From the NCBI GenBank assembly GCA_913031145.1, contig CAJWCO010000017.1, positions 1 through 49,299 on the forward strand: a stretch of DNA of 49,299 nucleotides. Reading direction: 5' to 3'. The position numbers were made by a program, and so were the translations under genes. Below, piece after piece: positions 39,254 to 47,485 of the stretch; positions within the stretch are counted from its first letter, which is position 1, and every line of letters starts with the position of its first letter. The stretch is from an uncultured Cellvibrionales bacterium (lineage in GTDB: Bacteria; Pseudomonadota; Gammaproteobacteria; Pseudomonadales; Porticoccaceae). Below the pieces are notes generated by a model. That model did not search any database, was not told the origin of the DNA, and worked only from the letters and a program-made list of their open reading frames with translations.

Positions 39254-40090
39254 ATGTCCGACAATGATGCGAACCTTGCCTTTGGCCGCTTTCTAAAGTT
39301 CTGGCGCTCTGTGCACGAAATGAGTCAAGAATATTTGGCCGCCCAAATCAATAGCTCACCTAGACACATAAGTCGTCTGGAAAACGGCATCAGCCGGCCC
39401 AGTCAAACAATGCTTTTAGAGATAGCAAGCGCCTTAAATTTGGGCCAACGTGATCGTAATCATCTGTTGATAGCGGCGGGTTTTTTGCCGAATCATGACG
39501 AGCTAAATTTCCATGCGCCAGAACTAAAATGGCTGCGAAAATCAATGATGCTGGCGTTAAGGGCGTTAGACCCTTATCCAACCACACTAACCAATGACGC
39601 GAGTGACATTTTAATGGTGAACCGCGGTTGGGTGGCCTTGTACGGTCAAATGACCGAAAAGAGCGTTCTTGACGAGGTGGTGAACACCACAGACTTCTTT
39701 TTTAGCGCGCAAGGGGCCAGTGCGTTTATCACAGGCCGCGAAGATTTCCTCTCAGTGCTGTTAATGTCCTACGAGCAACGAGCGTTATTTAGTAATGAGC
39801 ACCGCGATCATCAGCGGCGAGATCGTTTGGCCCGCCAGAAATTTGTACCCCCCGACTGGCGGCAAAGGGCGGCGAAGTTAGAGCCCACGGCCAGCTTTCG
39901 CTTGCAGATCAGTCTCAACGGCCAATTGCACAAATTTATTAGCGTCAACAGTGCTGTTAGCGCGCATGGACCCGCAGCTGTTATGTCTGGCCCCAGCTTA
40001 CTGCTCAACACGCTGTATCCAGAGGACGCCTTTTTAGATCTCTCCCAATACGTGCACGATGGCCTTCGCCATCCGCTGCTTTATTATTGA
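39254..40090 (+). CDS. XRE-family regulator with MmyB-like ligand-binding domain
   Basis: The 278-residue protein has an N-terminal helix-turn-helix (about residues 10-66, including MSQEYLAAQINSSPRHISRL and PSQTMLLEIASALNLG) and then a MmyB-type PAS-like domain (about 100-275) with DPYPTTLTNDASDILMVNRG and PDWRQRAAKLEP. One solved member of this domain family contained a fatty acid, which would suit a sensor next to acyl-CoA genes. It is divergent from maoC, so it probably controls that promoter. Codons before the ATG give no better start, and the ribosome-binding site is weak. Confidence 0.88.
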   Translation: MSDNDANLAFGRFLKFWRSVHEMSQEYLAAQINSSPRHISRLENGISRPSQTMLLEIASALNLGQRDRNHLLIAAGFLPNHDELNFHAPELKWLRKSMMLALRALDPYPTTLTNDASDILMVNRGWVALYGQMTEKSVLDEVVNTTDFFFSAQGASAFITGREDFLSVLLMSYEQRALFSNEHRDHQRRDRLARQKFVPPDWRQRAAKLEPTASFRLQISLNGQLHKFISVNSAVSAHGPAAVMSGPSLLLNTLYPEDAFLDLSQYVHDGLRHPLLYY

Positions 40091-40297
40091 TGGGGTGTCA
40101 TCAGACGCTTTATGACAGACAGCAAAAGCATACAGGCCAAAAAATGCCACTGAAAAAAGGCAAAACACGGCGGCATTGACCCACAAAAACGTGTACAAAG
40201 GCAGCCTAGCAAGGTATGAATTCTGCTTTCGCCGCTCTACACTTGAATACAAAGTATTTGTTTAACCCGCTAAATATCTCACGGAGGCAAACGACCA

Positions 40298-42235
40298 TTG
40301 AAAGACAGTAAGCGAGCCAAGTCCCTGTTTATTTTTTCACTCTTGATAGCGATCTCCACCACATGGATCATGCTCGACGACGGGGGCCTTCACTCATTTA
40401 AATTTAAGGATCAAAGGAATCAACAACCCCCTCAGAGAAAATCTGATCCAGCCACGCTCCGAGTCACCGAGTCTGGGCCTGTTATCGGCTTCAACGGACG
40501 CAGCAACACCCATGTCTGGTTGGGTATCCCCTATGCGCAGCCCCCCATTGGAGACTTGCGTTGGCGCGCACCGCAGATGCCGTCATCTTGGACCGCGACC
40601 TTTGAAGCACTGCAGCCTGGCCAGCCATGTACGCAGCCATTAAGTGTCTGGTCAGCACAAGATAACCCCCAAACCCCGATCATTGGTAGTGAAGATTGCC
40701 TCTATTTAAATGTTTGGGCGCCGCGATCTGCGGCCGAAAATGCCGCTCAGACGGCAGAACAACTCCCGGTGATGGTTTGGATCCATGGGGGCGGCCATTC
40801 AGCGGGGTCGGCACATTTGTACAGTGGGCATCAACTCGCTCATCACCAGCAAGTCGTTTACGTCTCGATTGGTTACCGATTGGGATATTTGGGTTCATTC
40901 GCGCACCGTGCACTGCGCAATACGGCCTCCAATCCTGCCGACAAATCTGGGAATTACGGTGTTCTAGATATTCTAGCCACACTTCAGTGGGTGCAAAAAA
41001 ATATCGAAAATTTTGGGGGTGATAGCGGAAATGTCACATTGTTCGGCGCGTCAAATGGGGCTCGTAACGTGATGGCAATGCTGGCATCACCCTTGGCAGA
41101 AGGCTTGTTTCATAAAGCAATTGTGCAAAGCGGATCGCTCCGAACCGAATCGTTAGAGAGCGCCGAAAACTTCATTGACGACCCAAATCCTGGGCACATC
41201 ACGAGTAGCAACGAGTTAATCATACAGTTGCTAATGGATCTCAACATCGCGGCCGACCGCGATGAGGCCAAGCGCGATGTTCGTAGCATGAGCGATGCTA
41301 GTTTATCCGCGTTTTTACGTCGCCAACCGGCTACAAATATTTTTCTTGCCAGTCGCCGGAATCCAAACAGCCAGAGCCCGACCTATCAAATACCCCAACT
41401 TATCCGCGATGGCGCGGTGCTTCCCGATGAAACGCTTTCGAAACTTTTTAGCTTTCCCGCGAATTATAACAATGTGCCTATGATTATCGGTTCGAGCCGC
41501 GATGAAGCAAAATCAGAGATGGCGCAACAAGACTGCTACATCACGTGGCCTGTAAAGTCCCACGCTATTATTCGCGACCGAAAAAAGTACCATGCTATGG
41601 CAGCGTTACAGTCTGAGCAAATACACTTATTGGCAGTCGAAGAGCCAGCTCGGCTGCTTGCCAGTAGCCGACTAGACGTCGAGGCAGAACCCAATGTTTT
41701 CACCTATCGTTTCGACTGGGACGAGTTAGCATCATCGTGGTTTACTAATCTACCTGAGATTTTTGGGGCCACTCACTCACTAGAAACAGCCTTTGTGTTT
41801 GGCGATTTTGAGAGTAACGCGGCATTTCCAATGCGCTTCAGCGAAAAAGACAAATCGAGCCGCGAATCATTATCCGCCGCCATGATGGATTACTGGGGCG
41901 CTTTTGTGCACACAGGCTCGCCAAGGTCCGGACGCACTCTTAACCAACCGTTATGGGACCCGTGGGTAGCGAAAGGTCCGAATACGATGATCTTCGACAG
42001 CGTCGATAGTAACGGTTGGCGAATGGAGGAGCGACATCTCAGCCTTGCGCAGCTTTCTAACAAAGTACTTACAACAACAACAGTCACTAGCGACATGGAG
42101 CGTTGCGAATTATTCGCCACGATGTTCTCAATTTCCGATCAAAGCAGCGATCACTGGGACCCCAAAATATACAAAGATTTTAATTCTGGTGCGTGCAAGA
42201 ATTATAAAAAACAATTATTTATAAACAACTTTTAA
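40298..42235 (+). CDS. Type B carboxylesterase, membrane-anchored or secreted
   Basis: The 645-residue protein is a type B carboxylesterase/lipase of the alpha/beta hydrolase fold. Blocks in order are WLGIPYAQPPIGDLRWRAP (about 74-92), SEDCLYLNVWAP, VWIHGGGHSAGS for the oxyanion hole, and GNYGVLDILATLQWVQKNI. The nucleophile elbow is GASNGA with Ser252, where most relatives have GESAGG. A catalytic His fits GATHSLETAFVFG. The N terminus has a hydrophobic stretch (LFIFSLLIAISTTWIML, 10-26) after basic residues, so it is an anchor or an uncleaved signal. The start is TTG with GGAGG ten bases upstream. The substrate is unknown. Confidence 0.88.
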   Translation: MKDSKRAKSLFIFSLLIAISTTWIMLDDGGLHSFKFKDQRNQQPPQRKSDPATLRVTESGPVIGFNGRSNTHVWLGIPYAQPPIGDLRWRAPQMPSSWTATFEALQPGQPCTQPLSVWSAQDNPQTPIIGSEDCLYLNVWAPRSAAENAAQTAEQLPVMVWIHGGGHSAGSAHLYSGHQLAHHQQVVYVSIGYRLGYLGSFAHRALRNTASNPADKSGNYGVLDILATLQWVQKNIENFGGDSGNVTLFGASNGARNVMAMLASPLAEGLFHKAIVQSGSLRTESLESAENFIDDPNPGHITSSNELIIQLLMDLNIAADRDEAKRDVRSMSDASLSAFLRRQPATNIFLASRRNPNSQSPTYQIPQLIRDGAVLPDETLSKLFSFPANYNNVPMIIGSSRDEAKSEMAQQDCYITWPVKSHAIIRDRKKYHAMAALQSEQIHLLAVEEPARLLASSRLDVEAEPNVFTYRFDWDELASSWFTNLPEIFGATHSLETAFVFGDFESNAAFPMRFSEKDKSSRESLSAAMMDYWGAFVHTGSPRSGRTLNQPLWDPWVAKGPNTMIFDSVDSNGWRMEERHLSLAQLSNKVLTTTTVTSDMERCELFATMFSISDQSSDHWDPKIYKDFNSGACKNYKKQLFINNF

Positions 42236-42452
42236 TGTGAAATACTAGTCAGGAAACTGTCATCTTGAGACCGGCACCGAAGCGTAACACACTGTCATAA
42301 GGCTGCCGCCACTGCCTCGCAGTCAACCTGTGTACCCGCACAGAACAGCGTGTACCGCCCCAGTTAAGGATCGCGCAAACTTCGTTGCACGACTGCGCAA
42401 TCACGGGTTACTCCACACACGCTCTAGCCGCGAGCCTGTCCACAAACCCATG

Positions 42453-42836
42453 TTATGCCACCAGCGCGCTCAGGTTTAAACCTAGCACTACCAGCGTCAA
42501 TAAAACGCTCGCGGTATGGAGTTGCTTGAAGCGACGATCATCGCCGTCATCACGGCTTTTGTTGGTCGCTGGAATCAGTCCATATGCAATTAGAGCCAGT
42601 AGCACCGTTGCGCCTGTTAGAGCGACTTGCGCCGATTCACCAAGTAAGACAGAAACGCCATTCCCTAGCAAACCGAGCAATGCAATCAGCAAAAAAAATC
42701 GGGGAAAGATTCGGCGCAAAAACGTCGCGCTATGCGGTTGCGGTATCACCGTAAACACGACTGGCGCGATAACGGCGGTCTGAAAAAGAATCACGCCGAC
42801 GACAGCACCACTGAGTAAAACTGGAAGATCCTGCAT
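42453..42836 (-). CDS. DUF4149/TMEM205-like small membrane protein
   Basis: The 127-residue protein has about four hydrophobic segments and an N-terminal pattern (GVILFQTAVIAPVVFTVIP, then FLRRIFPRFFLLIALLG) that resembles the DUF4149/TMEM205-like family. The ATG at 42836 has GAGG six bases upstream. It is the last gene of a three-gene minus-strand group with the 68-residue protein and the Bax-inhibitor-1 homologue, 46 bases after the former. No function is known for bacterial members. An open frame on the opposite strand is a shadow. Confidence 0.72.
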   Translation of the reverse strand: MQDLPVLLSGAVVGVILFQTAVIAPVVFTVIPQPHSATFLRRIFPRFFLLIALLGLLGNGVSVLLGESAQVALTGATVLLALIAYGLIPATNKSRDDGDDRRFKQLHTASVLLTLVVLGLNLSALVA

Positions 42837-42882
42837 AACAAACCTCGGGCCGCCCACTCGTCACGTAGCGAGGGCTCATCAA

Positions 42883-43089
42883 CTATATCATTCGTGAAAT
42901 CACAACGATTGCTACCACTGCGCCAAGGCAGTAAAGCAACATTTTCCAAAGAGAGAACTTTCGTTGCGACCAATCAATTCGATCATCGCGCTCTATCTGC
43001 GAGCGCGATGCCTTAAAACGCCCTAAGAAAAAGAACATCGCAAGCGATACAACGGCTAACCCGCCGAAAACGAAGCTGTTTAAATCCAC
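42883..43089 (-). CDS. Small two-segment membrane protein of unknown function
   Basis: The 68-residue product has two predicted membrane segments (FVFGGLAVVSLAMFFFLG and MLLYCLGAVVAIVVISRMI) separated by a charged loop (RFKASRSQIERDDRIDWSQR). Its GTG start overlaps the TAG of the Bax-inhibitor-1 gene by one base, strong evidence for coupled translation. I do not recognise the family. Confidence 0.65.
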   Translation of the reverse strand: MDLNSFVFGGLAVVSLAMFFFLGRFKASRSQIERDDRIDWSQRKFSLWKMLLYCLGAVVAIVVISRMI

Positions 43090-43874
43090 TAACGGCTTCT
43101 CAATTTAGCCAGCAAGCGCAACATTTCTAAATACAACCAAATGAGTGTTACCATCAGCGAAAATGCACCAAACCACTCCATATATTTCGGAGCATTCTGC
43201 TCTGAACCTTGTTCGATAAAATCGAAGTCAAGCACCAAATTAAGCGCTGCAATCGCGACTACAAACAAACTAAAACCAATGCCCATCAGTCCATTGGAGT
43301 GAATAAACCCAATGCTCGCTCCAAACATATTCATGACCATACTCACCAAGTACAACAAGCCAATTCCCATCGTGGCGGAGGTCACCATCAACCTGAAGTT
43401 TTCGGTCGGCTTAACGATGCCCGTCTTGTATAAAAACAACAATGAGGAAAGGATCCCCAACGTTAAACCGATCGCTTGGATCACTATGCCTTGAAACTGC
43501 GCCTCGTAAATAGCCGAAATCCCACCCAAAAATAACCCCTGTGCCAAAGCATAAATGGGCGCTGTTATCGGAGACCAATGTTTTTTAAATAGCGTGATTA
43601 AAGCCGCGATAAACCCGCCAATACCGCCGACCAACATCAACGGCATAACGCTTGACGTATTATTTGTCTGGAAGAACAAATTCCAAGTCCAAGACCCCGC
43701 CACCACCACTAAAAGAAGTAGTATGCCTGTTTTATTCACGGTTCCTTCAAGTGTCATGGTGTCGAATTGGTCAGCCGCGCCACCACGGTTTAACGCAGCC
43801 TCGCTGAACGTTGCATCACTGAGTGTCGGGTTACCAGAGCGCCCAAACATCTCTAAAGCTTTATGGTTAGACAT
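43089..43874 (-). CDS. Bax inhibitor-1/YccA-type membrane protein
   Basis: The 261-residue inner-membrane protein has a soluble N-terminal part of about 45 residues and roughly seven hydrophobic segments, matching the bacterial BI-1-like group (PTLSDATF and MTLEGTVNKTGILLLLVVV are typical of its N terminus). A conserved acidic stretch, LVLDFDFIEQGSEQNAPKYM, precedes the last segment. Related proteins act as calcium leak channels or FtsH-associated factors; this member is not assigned. A strong AAGGAGG ribosome-binding site is present. Confidence 0.85.
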   Translation of the reverse strand: MSNHKALEMFGRSGNPTLSDATFSEAALNRGGAADQFDTMTLEGTVNKTGILLLLVVVAGSWTWNLFFQTNNTSSVMPLMLVGGIGGFIAALITLFKKHWSPITAPIYALAQGLFLGGISAIYEAQFQGIVIQAIGLTLGILSSLLFLYKTGIVKPTENFRLMVTSATMGIGLLYLVSMVMNMFGASIGFIHSNGLMGIGFSLFVVAIAALNLVLDFDFIEQGSEQNAPKYMEWFGAFSLMVTLIWLYLEMLRLLAKLRSR

Positions 43875-43989
43875 CGTTACGTGCCTCCTTTTTCAGTCAT
43901 CAATCATCTTTATCGATAAGGTCAAGTGGAAATAAGAACTCGAGCATGCCTGAACGGCCTTCGCTTCCACGACTCGTTTGCAATCCGGG

Positions 43990-44041
43990 GTTGCGTATAC
44001 ACAACGTTCCCTCATCCGAAAACCGCACAACCCCTATTATA
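43990..44041 (-). promoter_or_regulatory. Candidate promoter and near-palindrome upstream of the BI-1 gene
   Basis: On the minus strand a TATAAT hexamer (44041-44036) lies about 160 bases upstream of the BI-1 start, without a clear -35 element. Downstream in the leader a 16-base near-perfect palindrome, GTTGCGTATACACAAC (43990-44005, one mismatched pair), could be an operator. The rest of the 332-base gap at 43875-44206 shows only a short unlikely open frame at 43900-44112. Confidence 0.35.
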
Positions 44042-44170
44042 CATCTTTTTTTACGGTCTGGGTCGGTGTGTCTGCTTGCCCTTTTTAAGTCCGACTCGCG
44101 CATTTGAATCACTGCTTGAATAAATGCCGGCGCTTACCAATAATTTTTATCGACCTGCATCGAGCTGAGC

Positions 44171-44198
44171 TATAATTTAAAACGAAATCTAACCGGAG
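44171..44198 (+). promoter_or_regulatory. Candidate -10 element and ribosome-binding site for the nitronate monooxygenase-like gene
   Basis: A perfect TATAAT at 44171-44176 is followed 15 bases later by CCGGAGAA, which acts as the ribosome-binding site for the ATG at 44207. No strong -35 box is placed 16-18 bases upstream, so an activator or a weak promoter is possible. The leader would be about 25 bases. Confidence 0.5.
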
Positions 44199-44206
44199 AA
44201 TTTGTT

Positions 44207-45184
44207 ATGAAAACCAGAATTACGCAACTGTTCGGCATTGAGCACCCCATTATTCAGGGTGGTATGCATTTTGTCGGATACGCTGAACTTGCCGCCGCCG
44301 TTTCTAATGCTGGGGGCCTCGGCATCATCACTGGACTGACTCAGGGCACACCCGAAAAGCTGGCAAACGAAATCGCCCGCTGTAATAAAATGACCGATAA
44401 GCCGTTTGGCGTTAACATGACTTTTTTGCCGACATTGGCGCCACCGGATTATCCCGCGTTATTTCAAACAATCATTGACGGGGGGGTCACAGTCGTTGAA
44501 ACCGCTGGTAACAATCCACAACAGTGGCTGCCGATGCTTAAAGAGGCGGGCATCAGAGTCATCCACAAATGCACGTCTGTTCGTCATGCATTAAAAGCTG
44601 AAAAGATTGGCTGTGACGCCGTCTCGGTCGACGGCTTCGAGTGCGGTGGACACCCGGGTGAAGACGACATACCCAACTTTATTTTACTGCCGCGCGCTGC
44701 CGACGAACTCAGCATTCCCTTTGTTGCATCAGGCGGAATGGCTGATGCGCGCAGTTTAGTCGCTGCACTTTCGCTGGGCGCTGACGGCATCAATATGGGA
44801 ACACGGTTTATCGCAACCGAAGAGGCGCCTGTGCACGAAAATGTCAAGCAAGCTATCATTGGCGCCTCAGAACTGGACACCCGTCTCGTAATGCGTCCCC
44901 TGCGAAATACCGAACGCGTATTAAATAATGTCGCAGTCACTCGCTTACTTGAAAAAGAGAAAGAGCTTGGAGATTCTCTCGAATTCAAGGACATTATTCA
45001 CGAGGTCGCCGGTGTTTACCCGAAAATTATGCTTGACGGCGAAATGGATGCCGGAGCGTGGTCATGTGGAATGGTAGCAGGTTTAATCGATGATGCGCCC
45101 AGCGTAGCCGTGCTGGTAGCGCGAATTATGGCGGAAGCTGATGCCATCATTGCGGACCGACTCACAGGCATTGTCAACGCCTGA
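44207..45184 (+). CDS. Nitronate monooxygenase-family FMN enzyme
   Basis: The 325-residue TIM-barrel flavoprotein belongs to the 2-nitropropane dioxygenase/NMO family. FGIEHPIIQGGMHFVGYAEL is the N-terminal FMN motif, SNAGGLGIITGL follows, and phosphate-binding residues lie in VASGGMADARSLVAALSLGA and GINMGTRF. Members oxidise nitronates or act as enoyl reductase-like enzymes; near an acyl-CoA cluster the substrate may differ from a nitroalkane. It is convergent with the esterase gene, the two stops being directly adjacent. Confidence 0.88.
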   Translation: MKTRITQLFGIEHPIIQGGMHFVGYAELAAAVSNAGGLGIITGLTQGTPEKLANEIARCNKMTDKPFGVNMTFLPTLAPPDYPALFQTIIDGGVTVVETAGNNPQQWLPMLKEAGIRVIHKCTSVRHALKAEKIGCDAVSVDGFECGGHPGEDDIPNFILLPRAADELSIPFVASGGMADARSLVAALSLGADGINMGTRFIATEEAPVHENVKQAIIGASELDTRLVMRPLRNTERVLNNVAVTRLLEKEKELGDSLEFKDIIHEVAGVYPKIMLDGEMDAGAWSCGMVAGLIDDAPSVAVLVARIMAEADAIIADRLTGIVNA

Positions 45185-46303
45185 TTAAGGTGGCGTTGTC
45201 GACGTTTCGGAAGCCGCTTGGTGGCGGGATTGCGCGCTAAAAAACCGCGCAACTTCGTCGAGAGCGGCCGTGGCGCTGGGCAGCACTGGGTGAAAAATCT
45301 GCCATACGTGCGGCATGCCCTCCCACTGCTGGAGTTGCGCAATAGACCCTTCCTGTCGTGCGCGATTAACATATCGTCGCGCATCATCTAACAGCATTTC
45401 CGTATCACTAACTTGGATTAGCGTAGGCGGTAGATTAGCCAGATTACCACGCAATGGCGATAGCCGCGGATCATTGCTACGCATCCGCGTGCTGAAAAAT
45501 GTAATGCCTTGATAGAGGGGGCCGGGAAGTCGCTTAATTTGCTTAAACAAGGATCGTAGCATGATATCTGTGTCTCTATTTAGCTGAAAACTCGGACTAC
45601 TAAATGCCATATCCGTGACTGGCGAGAATGCAACGGCTGCATCTGGCTGACGACGCTGCGTATCACGTAACCACGCCAATAACGACAATGCTAGGTTGCC
45701 GCCGGCTGAATCACCGCCCACAAACAGGGCTCGCGCACTGCCCGTTTTGTTATCGGGCGCATGCTGCAGCAGCCACTCATACGCGGTGCGACAATCATGT
45801 ATTGACGCCATGCGTGAGTGCTCTGGCATCAACCGGTAATCAATGGCCAAAACGACGCATTGCGTGACTTCAGAAAGGCGACTTGTCAGTGGGCGATGAC
45901 TCTGAGCGCTCCCGCACACAAAGGCTCCTCCATGAATGTACAACAACCGTCTTTGAGGATCTGCTCCGGGTGCGATCACCCACTCTGCCGGCACGCCACC
46001 GGCGTCAACAGGCACTCGCTCGGCAGTGATAGAGACATCGGAAAAATATCTGTCTACGACCGTTCTGGCGATCCTTAGACGCTTCGTTGGCGCAACTTTG
46101 TCAAGTTGCGCCGAAGCCTTTCGCAACCCGTCAAACAACTGCACTAAGGGCTCCGCTGCGGCTTCGTTCAGGCGAAACAACGTACCATCGGGCGCGTCAT
46201 AAGCCGTTAAATTGCGGCGAGATCGTCGATCTCTCACCGCAACAGCCAAGCAGCAAAGAAATGCTCCCGAAATCAACCATACCCAAAGCATCATCCGTCC
46301 CAA
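45185..46303 (-). CDS. HSL-family alpha/beta hydrolase (esterase)
   Basis: The 372-residue protein is a hormone-sensitive-lipase-type esterase. The oxyanion motif HGGAF (124-128) and nucleophile Ser199 in GGDSAGGN are intact. A likely acid is Asp300 in VSDTEMLLDD, with His332 in MPHVWQIF. A hydrophobic N-terminal segment (LWVWLISGAFLCCLAVAV, 6-23) followed by arginines suggests an inner-membrane anchor with the catalytic domain on one face. It follows the acyl-CoA dehydrogenase gene by nine bases and is probably in its operon. Confidence 0.88.
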   Translation of the reverse strand: MGRMMLWVWLISGAFLCCLAVAVRDRRSRRNLTAYDAPDGTLFRLNEAAAEPLVQLFDGLRKASAQLDKVAPTKRLRIARTVVDRYFSDVSITAERVPVDAGGVPAEWVIAPGADPQRRLLYIHGGAFVCGSAQSHRPLTSRLSEVTQCVVLAIDYRLMPEHSRMASIHDCRTAYEWLLQHAPDNKTGSARALFVGGDSAGGNLALSLLAWLRDTQRRQPDAAVAFSPVTDMAFSSPSFQLNRDTDIMLRSLFKQIKRLPGPLYQGITFFSTRMRSNDPRLSPLRGNLANLPPTLIQVSDTEMLLDDARRYVNRARQEGSIAQLQQWEGMPHVWQIFHPVLPSATAALDEVARFFSAQSRHQAASETSTTPP

Positions 46304-46312
46304 CTACGCGCT

Positions 46313-47458
46313 TTAATAACTTAATTGATTAAACTTTTTCTGATGGAAGTCGCCATCACCAAACATCACATTAAGAGTCATCAGCCGTTTCACGAAATGC
46401 CCTATATCCAACTCATCCGTCATCCCCATGCCGCCATGCATTTGAATGGCTTCCTCACCAATGAGTTTGGACGATTTCGCCACGACCACTTTCATCGCAT
46501 GCAGTGAGCGATACCTCTCGGTAGCATCAATCGAACCCCCGTCACCGAACGCACATAGCCCCCTGTACACCATCGACCGCGCTTGCTCGGCCGCCATAAA
46601 GGTATCGACCATACGGTGCTGAAGAATCTGAAACGAGCTAATCGGCACACCAAACTGCTTACGTGTCTTCGTGTAATTCAAAGTCGCTTCGTTGAGCTTC
46701 ACCATAATTCCTAAGGCCTCTGAACATAGAGCCAAAAGCACTTGTGGAATCACCAAGTCGACCAAATCCATGCCCGCATCCAAAACACCCACTTGCTGAC
46801 TCGCAGGTACAAACACATCGCGCAATGAGATATTGGCCACTTTTTGCCCATCCATCATCACAAAGGGGGAAATCTCAACGCCTTCTGCATTGCTGTCCAG
46901 CAAAAACAAACTAATACCCTGACGGTCAAACTGCCCCCCTGAAGTTCGCGCTGTCACGATCAGTTGATCGGCATTCGCGGCATTGACAACAACAGCTTTG
47001 TCTCCGTTAAGTACCCAGCCAACGTCAGACGCCGTTGCGCTGGTTTTTACATCTGTGAGCTCAAAGCGTGACTGACGCTCTAAAAAACCAAAAGCGCCTA
47101 AACACGTCCCATCGATGATTTTGGGAATTACCGCCGATTTAAGATCCTTGTTATCACTGCGCGCAAGCAGGCCGCCAAACAGAAGTACCGTGGCAACGAA
47201 AGGCTCAACCACATTCCCCTTACCCAACTCTTCCATCATTGCCGCGACGTCTTCACTGGTGCCACCATAACCGCCATATTCTTCAGCAAATGGCACAGAC
47301 AACCAGCCCAGTTCGGCAAACATCGCCCAAAACTCTTGGCTCATACCGGCCTCTGACGCGACAATCGCTCTGCGCGTATCAAAATCATACTGTTCGCGCA
47401 CGAAGCGCGCCACACTATCCTTGAGCATCGTCTGCTCTTCTGAGTATTCAAAGTTCAT
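46313..47458 (-). CDS. Acyl-CoA dehydrogenase family protein (second of pair)
   Basis: The 381-residue flavoprotein begins MNFEYSEEQTMLKDSVARFV and shows the ACAD N-terminal, middle and C-terminal domains, with IQMHGGMGMTDELDIGHFVK near the end. The usual TEPxAGSD-type middle signature is replaced by a divergent stretch (FGFLERQSRFELTDVKTSA), so it may be the less canonical partner of the adjacent dehydrogenase. Members of this type oxidise acyl-CoA to trans-2-enoyl-CoA and pass electrons to ETF. The stop is nine bases from the esterase gene. Confidence 0.88.
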   Translation of the reverse strand: MNFEYSEEQTMLKDSVARFVREQYDFDTRRAIVASEAGMSQEFWAMFAELGWLSVPFAEEYGGYGGTSEDVAAMMEELGKGNVVEPFVATVLLFGGLLARSDNKDLKSAVIPKIIDGTCLGAFGFLERQSRFELTDVKTSATASDVGWVLNGDKAVVVNAANADQLIVTARTSGGQFDRQGISLFLLDSNAEGVEISPFVMMDGQKVANISLRDVFVPASQQVGVLDAGMDLVDLVIPQVLLALCSEALGIMVKLNEATLNYTKTRKQFGVPISSFQILQHRMVDTFMAAEQARSMVYRGLCAFGDGGSIDATERYRSLHAMKVVVAKSSKLIGEEAIQMHGGMGMTDELDIGHFVKRLMTLNVMFGDGDFHQKKFNQLSY

Positions 47459-47485
47459 CCGTTATCTCTCCCCCAACTCTGTTAT

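Noticed and set aside
40034-40252. A 72-codon minus-strand frame with a hydrophobic segment
   Set aside because: It overlaps the 3' end of the regulator gene, starts with TTG without a ribosome-binding site, and resembles no family I know.
42385-42783. A 132-codon plus-strand frame opposite the DUF4149-like gene
   Set aside because: The opposite strand has a family-like membrane protein with a good ribosome-binding site and operon context; this frame is its shadow.
43900-44112. A 70-codon minus-strand frame upstream of the BI-1 gene
   Set aside because: It spans the likely promoter and leader and shows no family-like sequence.
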